60,000 bases of DNA from Bugula neritina (Eukaryota; Bryozoa; Gymnolaemata; Cheilostomatida; Bugulidae): the NCBI GenBank assembly GCA_964035545.1, contig OZ037766.1:1609501-1669500 (forward strand). The letters run 5' to 3'. The position numbers and the translations under genes are program-made. This document shows, one piece after another, positions 1 to 12,695 of the stretch (the first letter of the stretch is position 1; each line of letters starts with the position of its first letter). Under the pieces are notes generated by a model that worked only from the letters and a program-made list of their open reading frames with translations, was not told where the DNA came from and ran no database searches.

Positions 1-1323
1 CCATACGAGGAGTGGTATGAAGTTGAAGGAAGTTTCCTTGATGGCTATTTTGTTAGTGATCAAGAAGACTTGGCTTTAACTTTCCGCAAGAACCCCTTTG
101 AGAATATTACCACTTGTGACGGCAAGTCAGGCACAATGTCGGACCAAGGTTTGCTTGTTGTTTTTAATACTTCAGACCTGTTCAACACCACTCTAACGCA
201 ACACGTTGAAAAGGCTCCTGGACTAGAATGGGACCGCAGGAGTCGTTTGAGTCCAGCATATGCTGTCATGGACGCTATAGCTCAGTCCCTAGAAGTACAG
301 ATTCTCGGAATCGAATCAAAACTGTATTGGACATCTTATCAATATACCTGTAAAAACATAGTTCAAGTCCTCAAAACCGTAGCTCTACTCGCAGAGCAAC
401 ATGCGACGAGTACAGCCAGATACTTACTAGGGGTAAGCAATATCCGAGCTGAGTCTGGTCCTGGTTTTCTAAAGATTTACCCATGTACGGAAATAAAAAG
501 CTACAAAATGCTCCCTATGCCAGAGAATAATTGCACCATGTTTATTCCAGTGGAATTGGAACTCAGTGGGGAAACGCACACTGGTTTCATGGATCCGATG
601 GATAACATTATTCACACACAAAGTGCACAAGCACCGTGCACATCCAAATCAGCAATTGCATTCCGGATGAACGATGAATTGTTTTGGTATAACCAAGATG
701 GTACCGTAGAAAAGGTTAATCTTGGAGAAGACCTGAGTTTACCTGGAATTTCTCTAGGTGCACACCCTCTTAAAATCCATGAAACAATCTACAGCCGTGC
801 CCATCACTTAAGTTGGCCTGACCTGTCAGCACACTCTGACTTGAATGAATTGCTAGCTACTTTGTCAAGACAGAAACAAGTTTTAGAAGCAATGGGAATT
901 CAATCCAACAGACATGTTTCCTTTAAAAACAATGTCATTGAGTCGAAAGAAAACTTGATAGGGAACTCTTGGTTTGCTTTCCTGTTTGGAGGGCATGTGG
1001 CGAGTGCATTCGAATTGTGGACTTTGATATCCAACTGTTTAGTCACCATATTGTCAATTGCATTGCTAGGTAATTTCCTATATAATCGTTGTTGCCAGCG
1101 AAGGAGAAATATTGTAGCAGCTATCGACATTGAGGACACAGAGAACACATCTGACAATGATGTTGAGGCAGGAGAACAGGATGGGTTCCTGGACGCTTCC
1201 GATCAGACTAGCTTCACAGAATTCGTAGATATGGTAGAGGTGGACACTAGACCAACCCCTAGTGCTCCTTCGCCTGCATCTTCAATTCAGCAATATCGCC
1301 CCCTCTATCCGAAACTGCAATGA
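1..1323 (+). CDS. Envelope-like transmembrane glycoprotein, 5' partial
   Basis: The frame is open from base 1 for 440 codons, so the true start is outside the window. Seen in the sequence: a large ectodomain with several N-glycosylation sequons (NIT, NTS, NTT, NCT), scattered cysteines, one strongly hydrophobic segment at about codons 338-360, then a basic stop-transfer stretch with two Cys and a roughly 75-residue acidic tail. The tail holds PSAP (1258-1269) and LYPKL (1303-1317), which match the consensus of Tsg101- and ALIX-binding late-domain motifs. Architecture is that of a type I viral or retroelement fusion glycoprotein. I do not recognise a named family; a class III-like glycoprotein captured from an RNA virus is possible but unsupported. 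The frame is intact over the visible part, so the copy is either young or recently active. Confidence 0.6.
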   Translation, partial: PYEEWYEVEGSFLDGYFVSDQEDLALTFRKNPFENITTCDGKSGTMSDQGLLVVFNTSDLFNTTLTQHVEKAPGLEWDRRSRLSPAYAVMDAIAQSLEVQILGIESKLYWTSYQYTCKNIVQVLKTVALLAEQHATSTARYLLGVSNIRAESGPGFLKIYPCTEIKSYKMLPMPENNCTMFIPVELELSGETHTGFMDPMDNIIHTQSAQAPCTSKSAIAFRMNDELFWYNQDGTVEKVNLGEDLSLPGISLGAHPLKIHETIYSRAHHLSWPDLSAHSDLNELLATLSRQKQVLEAMGIQSNRHVSFKNNVIESKENLIGNSWFAFLFGGHVASAFELWTLISNCLVTILSIALLGNFLYNRCCQRRRNIVAAIDIEDTENTSDNDVEAGEQDGFLDASDQTSFTEFVDMVEVDTRPTPSAPSPASSIQQYRPLYPKLQ

Positions 1324-1830
1324 CTAGAAGCCGACACACCCAGTACTAGTAGCCGCATTGAAATAGTAGCAGGAATAAATGGTAGTCAATGTAGGAGTGC
1401 ATTAATTGATATCAAAATAGCAGGAAAACCGTATCAAGCATTAGCTGATGCCGGGGCTACGGTGACACTGATGCGCTCTGACATTGCTAAAAGATTGAGT
1501 CTACCATTATATTCAGGTACCTTGACTGCAAAAGGGGTTAACAGCTCTAAGCTTCATATAATAGGACGCACGGCCGCTGAGATTACAATTGGATCAAAAA
1601 TGTTTAAGCAGTGTTTTCATGTAGCTGATGATATTGGCCATGAGGTACTGCTTGGAACTGATTTTCTTAGCAAGCTGGGTGATGTCACCTACAATTTTGC
1701 AAAAGGAGAGTTTCGTTTCTCTGGCGAAACTCTACCCATGGGAGAAACCAACGCACTAACTACTTTTAAAATAAGAACTGTGAATGCAGCCATACCACCA
1801 TATTCTCACCCGATTCATTACTTTACATAA
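1324..1830 (+). pseudogene. Retropepsin domain (retroelement aspartic protease), 3' truncated
   Basis: Directly after the TGA the same frame continues without another stop for 168 codons. It contains the retropepsin active-site loop Asp-Ala-Gly-Ala (Asp codon at 1447-1449) followed by a hydrophobic run, and the second conserved motif LLGTDFL at 1648-1668. This is the usual pair for the dimeric protease that cleaves Gag-Pol. The protein would need readthrough of the TGA or an internal start to be made. It ends soon after the second motif, at an Ile-Pro-Pro linker typical of the approach to reverse transcriptase, and then stops at 1828-1830. No reverse transcriptase follows, so it is called a truncated remnant. 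Confidence 0.8.
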
Positions 1831-3229
1831 TCATGCAGATATACCAGATATACTAATATTTACTGCCATATTAATAATCAAGTTTTTCAACGGAACACAG
1901 GAGTTTTCCTGTTGTACACAGGGGGAGTACTTTAACATTTTTTCAGCATTACAGGTTAACATCTTCTACAGTTTTGGCTTCTTATAAAACAAACTTACTA
2001 AAAATTTCAGAAATCAAATTGACTTTTGATTAAAATAAAATTAAGTAAGCTCTGTATTGGGAAAATTGAATCAAATCAAACGGAATTTTTAAATATTCAA
2101 AGTTGGATAAAATGCGGAGTCGATTGTTATCACCACCTCCTGTGACTTATGTTTATAATATTCATAATTAGTGTATTTTTAGTAAATGTTTACTTATAGC
2201 TAAAGTCTTGTTTTTTTATTTTATCAACAGATAAAGTTCATCAAAAAAAAAATAATGAAAATATGGTTACAAAAAAAGGGAACAATGTAAGAAATGAGTG
2301 AAAAAAAAAAAAGATTATGTGACCAGAAATAAAAAAAAAAATACTCACTCTAATCGATGAACTCACTAGTACTAATAGAATACATATATACAACAGCTAG
2401 TATATATAATTTTCAAATTTTACTCATTTTATTGTGAAAGATTTTTCTTCCTTTTTTATTTCGGAGTAGTAATGCTTAATTGTTTATGCTTTCAACAAGC
2501 ATAAGCCACCGGAGGTGTCTTTCTCTAAATTGGGGAGGATGCTATAGATGTATTCAAGTATTATTTCATACTTGACATTTTGTATGCTATACCACTACAA
2601 TATAATATACTACAGATATAGCATCCTGCTTCCCTGCAACCTTAGTTAGAGCTTAATATTGTTTTGTATTGAATACTTCCATGTATTCTATCTTTTCCCC
2701 ATTTATAATATATCTTTTCTTCCATACATAGTGTATGCCTACTATATAGAATAGCAGTAACATTAAATAGACACACACTTACAAGGTTATACACCATGAT
2801 ACAGGACATACAACTAATTATTGGAGATGGTACAACATTAGCCCTAAAAGTATACTTCCACATATATGATGTTTCGCAACAGGACTTCTAGCCTAAGGAT
2901 TATAGCACTTCGCTCTTTAGCTATAAGATACTTATCACTTTCGTACCCTTACCTTTTATGTTGAGTGACGGAGCTCTGGCTACAAGAAGTAAGCAGTGAG
3001 AGAACCTTCTATCTAAACGTGGCAGCTTTGGTACAGGATTCCAGATCTCTTGTACACTAGAGTCCGTCGTAAGCAGATGTGACTGAAGAGAAGAATAATA
3101 CCGGTAAGTGTGATACCAACTATCAACGCGTTATAGTTATACACATGTAGAATATTCTAATTGTATGCATACCCTGTGTTATATTAGGTACTTAGTAGTT
3201 GAAAACCCCCAGTACTCAATATAACAATG
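1831..3229. other. Gene-free AT-rich stretch
   Basis: No coding signal was recognised. The only structure seen is a short inverted repeat: the 11-mer AGGATGCTATA near 2536 returns in reverse complement near 2618, about 80 bp apart, which could be a decayed foldback element. Confidence 0.5.
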
Positions 3230-6463
<3,234 letters not shown>

Positions 6464-7070
6464 CTATAGAGTATAGACTATAGACTATAGAGTATAGAAT
6501 ATAGACTATAGAGTATAGAGTATAGAATATAGAGTATAGAGTATAGAGTATAGAGTATAGAGTATAGAATATAGAGTATAGAGTATAGAGTATAGAGTAT
6601 AGAGTATAGAGTATAGAGTATATAGTATAGAGTATAGAATATAGAGTATAGAGTATAGAGTATAGAGTATAGAGTATAGAGTATAGAGTATAGAGTATAG
6701 AGTATAGAGTATAGAGTATAGACTATAGACTATAGAGTATAGACTATAGAGTATAGAGTATAGAGTATAGAGTATAGAGTATAGAGTATAGAGTATAGAA
6801 TATAGAGTATAGAGTATAGAGTATAGAGTATAGAATATAGAGTATAGAGTATAGAGTATAGAGTATAGACTATAGAGTATAGAGTATAGAGTATAGACTA
6901 TAGAGTATAGAGTATAGAGTATAGAGTATAGACTATAGAGTATAGAGTATAGAGTATAGACTATAGAGTATAGAGTATAGAATATAGAGTATAGAGTATA
7001 GAATATAGACTATAGAGTATAGAATATAGACTATAGAGTATAGACTATAGAGTATAGAGTATAGAATATA
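6464..7070. repeat. 7-bp satellite, unit AGTATAG
   Basis: About 87 tandem copies of a heptamer, mainly AGTATAG with interspersed ACTATAG and AATATAG variants. ACTATAG is nearly self-complementary. The array ends 45 bp beyond the stop codon of the minus-strand Ig gene, so it lies in or just beyond that gene's 3' untranslated region. Confidence 0.97.
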
Positions 7071-7115
7071 AGCTAGATGTGTGGGTGCCAAGTCTACCCT
7101 GACCCCTGGTCTGTC

Positions 7116-10100
7116 TCACACAAATAGAAAGGTCACCCAGGCTAGTGAGGTCAGTAGCATTACCATCTCTACCAAACTTTTCTTAGCAGCAGCTGAAAGT
7201 AGAGTATCATGAGAATTCATTGTAAAAACAAAATATATGCTGTAGGGGAGATAGCCCATTTTACAGATAACAAATATTCCTGCGAAAATACTAGTTTAGC
7301 TGGTAAAAATACCTACTATATAAAGAACACTAGTTACTTGAATATGTACACTAGCTACTTAAATATGTACACTAGTTACTTAAATATGTACACTAGTTAC
7401 TTAAATATGTACACTAGCTACTTAAATATGTACACTAGTTACTTAAATATGTACACTAGTTACTTGAATATGTACACTAGCTACTTAAATATGTACACTA
7501 GTTACTTAAATATGTACACTAGTTACTTAAATATGTACACTAGTTACTTAAATATGTACACTAGCTACTTAAATATGTACACTAGCTACTTAAATATGTA
7601 CACTAGTTACTTAAATATGTACACTAGCTACTTAAATATGTACACTAGTTACTTAAATATGTACACTAGTTACTTGAATATGTACACTAGCTACTTAAAT
7701 ATGTACACTAGTTACTTAAATATGTACACTAGTTACTTAAATATGTACACTAGTTACTTGAATATGTACACTAGTTACTTGAATATGTACACTAGTTACT
7801 TAAATATGTACACTAGCTACTTAAATATGTACACTAGTTACTTGAATAATATGTACACTATAGACACTAGTTACTTACTGTTGATGTTGAAGGACGCTGT
7901 CGCTGCCGCTCTATAGGTATACAAATCAGCTACACACATGACTTCACTTCTTTTCTTTGTGTCTTCGGCACTAGGTGTAAAGGGTAGAGTGCTGGTGACA
8001 TCACTGTATCCTGTAACTGTATAAACACAATATATCACATCCTACTGTATAAACACAATATATCCCAGTAGAGCAAGGCCTACTGTATAAACACAATAAA
8101 TCACGGTAAACCATAGCTTATTGTATAAAACTTGTAGAGTAAGGCCTACCTACTGTATAAACACACACAAAAAAAATCACAATTTCAATATCAGTATTTT
8201 TTTTTATAAATTTATGTGTATCTCATGAATGCCCACATCACTAAGGTAACTAACTTTAGATTTATATAAATAATCAATAATGAACCCTCCATCTCAGCAA
8301 TAATTGATTTGACTTGACTTTATATTTGCAATTTCCAGCTACCTACTATATTTAAACTCAAACCAAGAATGGATCAGCACTACTCTCTAGTCTGAAAAAG
8401 TTTTTACAAAAACCATCATAAATTCCAGAATATTTTATCTCAGACGTGAGCCAATAGAAACACTCACCATATGAGCTGCTGTTGTGATATGTGTAGCTGA
8501 TCCCGGCATTGCTGAGTTCCACTCCATCCTTGTAATATCTGTGGGTGGCGGGAGGGTAGCTGTTCGTAGTCTTACATCTTAGCTTATATTCTTGGTTAGC
8601 AGAGACGGCCCCGGCTTTGTTTACACTGTGCTCCCAGTCTAAGGTTATATCCTCAGGCTTGTCTACACACAAGGAAACTATCTTTAGAGATGCTTGGTAA
8701 AATATACACTGATTTTACACATTTAAGGGTCAACATCGCTGTCTACCTAGTCTACCAATACTACCATAGCTAGTTTACCAATACATTTCCTTCATCAGTA
8801 TTTTGTCAATACTTTATTGTACAGAAACATTCTGAACAATTTTACAATGTTTCATAATATGTATATAAATATTATAATAGTTTAATATCATTATAATCTA
8901 GATTAGGATCTGTCTATTTATAACACATGCAAGTGGGTTTATAGCTACTTTATTATATTGCCTAGATTACGCATTGTAGCAGTTTAGTTAAAAACTTGCA
9001 TGCATGGACCTTTGTCTAAAATTAAGAAACAATCTTCTAGAATAAAGAAACTCACCATAAACAAATACCCTGGCAGCTTTTTTAGTGCTGCCGGCCTCGC
9101 ACTGAAAGACAGCGTCATCTAAGACGGTGGCGTTCTTGACAACGAGGTCGTAGAATGAGTTCTCATCCGTGTCAAGGTCATATAGATCCGGGTGCTTCTT
9201 TATCTTGTCAATAGCCAATAGCGACGGACTCGTCGCACCTTCTGTTACCTGGTGACACCAGTTGCATAGCAACAAACACTGGCAGTTATTAGCAGCAGTA
9301 GTTGTATGTCTCATTAGCTTTACTAGCAAATTATATAGAAATGTTTTGACTTAATACCATTATACAAATAGTTAATTTGTGGTTTAGTTTAACGTCTGAT
9401 TAATGTTCTGAGAGTACAAATGATATGTTTATTTTTTAACTACTCAAAAACTATTTCTTTTAATAGAGAAATAATTTTCTTAATATAAAAATCTGTCCTA
9501 AACAAACAACACCTATGTAAGCAGCAACTGCGTAGTTGATAATGATAATATTTATTATAATGTTATAAGGCACATTCCACATATAGCAATTATGCAAATA
9601 TATTATTATGTTGTTATATGTTTCATCTTTTAAGTTATAAATTTTATATCGGTAAATAGTATAGTATAGTATAGTATAGTTAGCAAATTAATGTATATTG
9701 AAAATCAAACTATAGTAACTAAGAATGGGTTTTAGAATTAAACAAAGTTGCCTGCTATATAAGAATATCAACCTTTTTGTATTAGCTACCTTGAATGTAG
9801 AAATCATTTGCATTATCTATACGTAACATGATACATCTATTTAATCTATAATTTTCTATAAACCATGCTATAAAATTTCTATAGTATTATAGTTGTTGAG
9901 ACTTACTCGATGCCAAATCACAGAGTCGGCAGCACTCTTCTCTACCACCACGCATTTGAGTTTGAACTTTGACCCAACTTCCTGTGTGGTCTCAGTGGGA
10001 CCCGTATAGATTTTGACACTTTGACACACTGCAACATGTTGTTTTTAGCTAACATCTGTTATATTATGTAATTGTAAAATATAAATTGATAATATATAAA

Positions 10101-10307
10101 ATAGTAATATTCGCTTACAAGTATATCAGAAAAATAGATATATGATATATATTTTTATTTTTATTTTAAAAGTGTTAAGTGTTCAACCAATTTTTGGGAA
10201 TAGAATTTTCAGATTTATAGGCTAGCTTATTATCATATTCAATATGACTTACCCCACACTCCAAACACTACAAAAATAAATCCCAATATCAATCTCTGTT
10301 TAAACAT
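7116..10307 (-). CDS. Two-Ig-domain surface protein, probably GPI-anchored (minus-strand paralog)
   Basis: Six exons on the minus strand: 10307-10253, 10028-9907, 9248-9056, 8662-8468, 8010-7879, 7192-7116, giving 257 aa. Phases are 1, 0, 1, 1, 1 and match the plus-strand paralog at every junction. Residues 1-18 are a signal peptide. The first Ig-like domain shows Cys44, Trp57 and the D-x-A-V-F-x-Cys109 signature. The second has Cys153 and Cys214 but Tyr where the core Trp is usual. The last exon encodes a hydrophobic tail ending at the stop with no cytoplasmic region, as in a GPI-anchor signal; a type I membrane end is the alternative. The role is unknown; adhesion or self/non-self recognition are guesses from architecture only. 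It is transcribed away from its paralog. Confidence 0.85.
7329..7870. repeat. 21-bp minisatellite at the exon 5 donor of the minus Ig gene
   Basis: About 25 tandem copies; the plus-strand unit is ACTAGTTACTTAAATATGTAC with minor T/C and A/G variants. It lies inside intron 5 of the minus-strand Ig gene and begins only a few bases past the donor of exon 5 (7879). On the gene strand the start of the intron, GTAAGTAACTAGTG, shares AGTAACTAGTGT with each unit, so the array seems to have grown from the intron's first bases. Confidence 0.95.
8026..8170. repeat. Degenerate ~40-bp repeat beside the exon 5 acceptor of the minus Ig gene
   Basis: Four or five diverged copies share TACTGTATAAACACAATA. 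On the gene strand each reads as GTTTATACAG, like the polypyrimidine/acceptor region directly upstream of exon 5 (acceptor at 8011-8012). Confidence 0.7.
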
Positions 10308-12695
10308 TTTTATCAAATATAATTCAAACAGTTGAATGAATATCGACATCAGCATGCATATAACTGACACTGAAAAGTGTTACATTTGATTATTGAGATA
10401 AAACTATTATTAGCAGTCACATGACATTGAGGGTGTGCGAGTATGAGTAACAAGTGAATGGTGTCAGCAAGTGCACTTAGTATTTTATATAACCTATAAT
10501 ATTTTCCATCACGACATTGCATCAACCGTTACCATAATTACAATAATTAACTGTATTAGAGTTATCCTCTCTCCTTTATTAGCCGCTGACTATTACCTTC
10601 ACTGATGATATAAACTGAGTCATTATTTAAAACTAATTACTGATAAGTTTTTCTGTCATTAAAATAAGTCATTACTTTGTGTAAATTATGTAATACAGTT
10701 TACTGCTGACTCATGATAACGCTGACACTGCCATGGAGGAGGAATTATTGAGTTTATTAGTCTTTGATTTACCAAGGCATTCAATGCATGTCTGGCATGG
10801 CATACTGAATGCAGTGCTTTTAATAAAAAAGTATTTAAATAGAATGATTTGTGATATAATAAATTAGAAATTTATTTAAAGTTTACTTAAAGTTTAAAAG
10901 ATTATTTTCCTGCAATTAGGTTTTAATATTATTAAAAAAAACAATATAACTCAACCACATTAAATATTTGAATGCTAAAAACTTATTTTAATTTATAGCA
11001 TCAAGTCTGCTTGAAATTTCCATCTCTATAAGAAACCTTCATGCATTTGACCATGCATTGCTGACAACATGTGGAAGAGGTCTTCATGCTGACAGTATGG
11101 TTTGGAGCCCTTCAAATCAACACAAGAGTAATTGTGACCAGATTATCTCCCTGACACCATCAATAGCTCTGCTAAAACTGAACCCATACACCTAATTTAT
11201 AATGGTTTTATAGGTCACACCTGCTTTTGTTAATTCAAGTAAAACATTTAGATAAATTTAAATATACATGGTTTTTAGAAGTTGGTTTAAAAATTGAACA
11301 ATCATTAGTGAAAATATAATTTCTTGCATGTTCTAGTTTCAAAGTGAACCAAACTTACATTTTATAGGCGTTTAGCATGAAACTGTATGTATGAAGAGTT
11401 TACTTAAAAATATATAATAATTTGAATAGTTATATAAATGATGCAAATACACACAGCAATTCTAGCATATAATTCACAAGATATTGAGACAAAAAAGGAG
11501 AATCTTGTTAACAAATTAATTTAATATACGGACTTCCCAAGTTGAAAACAAGTCTCAACTCTTATATATATTATAACATATAATTTTATAAAGTTGAAAT
11601 ATCCTTGTAAAGTCACAATAAAGTTACCATAGCTTCATGTAATAAAACCGTACATAATTCATTTAAAATATATGTATAATAATTATGATTTTCTGTAGCA
11701 GCTGCTCTATTGATATTATTAATAATATTATTATTACGCGTTCATTGCTTGTTTTTGCACTTACATAAGTACCTGAATATCCTACAATTGAATTAAAGAA
11801 AATTATTTTCAGAAAGTTTTTATTTTTCTATAACTTCACACCCATTGTTTATACTTTCATCATGTTAAAGGACTTATTACCTAGCACCTAGTACTTCTAC
11901 CAGTTTTACCTGCAAACTAGTTCATCAGAATTTAAATACAGATAACTTTTTATGAAAAGTTATCATTTATTCATCATATAATCGCTACAACATATACTTT
12001 ACATATATTATGAAGGTTATACGATAATACCTAGACAGCATTTATAGTGTTAGTTCCACTCGGTTGGGAAAAGCTTGCTTGATGTTGACAGGAAGTCTAA
12101 GAGACAGTTGGAGGTTAGCCAACAATGAAGGAAAATAAACAGAATAGGGGCTAGAAAAGCTGGCCAGCCATCATATTAATAACATCATGAAAGTTTTGAG
12201 CCTCAATGCAGTCAGGTATAACTATAGATTCATAAACAATTGCAACAATACATGTAAACTATATCAAGCTAAATTTTGCCTGTTGAGTATATATTATGTA
12301 GGTGACATCTAATCAAGCTAATATTACTTTATATGTATCATAATTATAGTTATTAAAACCTATAGATGGAATAGATTAGTTAGATTTGTGGTGCAACAGG
12401 TAAAAGGTGTAACAAATGATGACGTTGTGTGCATGACTAGGCTTTTCCGGAGCTAAAAATATAGTGGGTGGCAGCTCTTACTAACTATCCAATCACATGA
12501 CAGCTCTCACTAACTGTCCAATCACATGACAGCTCTGACTAGCCACTCAGCCATAAATTAGACAGCTGAAAGAGGTAATTACAGAGACAAGGAGTAGTAT
12601 TTAAGGATTGGGTTGACCATTCAACTTCATTCAGCACAAAGTGACCAACATTGTACAGTGTTCTATTACAACAGAGTATACCAACTCAAGTCAAC
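10308..12695. other. Intergenic region between the divergent Ig genes
   Basis: No complete gene was found. This 2.4-kb spacer should contain both promoters. A TATA-like TATATAAAATA on the minus strand at about 10481-10491 is a candidate for the minus gene. An 18-bp stretch at 10556-10573 is identical to the start of exon 1 of the plus gene (12700-12717), perhaps a relic of another copy. Nothing else was recognised. Confidence 0.5.
12440..12640 (+). promoter_or_regulatory. Candidate promoter of the plus-strand Ig gene
   Basis: About two and a half tandem copies of a ~35-bp unit carry CCAATCACATGACAGCTC, combining a CCAAT box and an E-box-like CACATG, between about 12465 and 12540. A TATA-like TATTTAA lies at 12598-12604, about 95 bp before the start codon. 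This is pattern recognition only; the transcription start is not shown. Confidence 0.4.

Larger units (their letters stand above)
1..1830 (+). mobile_element. LTR-retroelement remnant: envelope-like ORF followed by retropepsin
   Basis: One reading frame runs from the window edge to a TGA at 1321-1323 and continues in the same frame to a TAA at 1828-1830. The first part reads as a membrane glycoprotein and the second as a retroviral-type aspartic protease. Reverse transcriptase, RNase H, integrase and LTRs are not visible. The right end is lost just after the protease, in a linker resembling the one that leads into reverse transcriptase, where the sequence passes into AT-rich DNA. The left end lies outside the window. 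Canonical elements place the protease after Gag and the envelope last, so the envelope-then-protease order is odd: it may be a rearranged copy, a captured gene or an unusual family. Confidence 0.75.

Noticed and set aside
1784-1987. 67-codon frame after the retropepsin
   Set aside because: AT-rich, overlaps the protease end in another frame and shows no reverse-transcriptase motif.
7209-7916. 235-codon plus-strand frame made of a seven-residue repeat
   Set aside because: It is a direct translation of the 21-bp minisatellite lying antisense in intron 5 of the minus-strand Ig gene and overlaps that gene's real exon 5.
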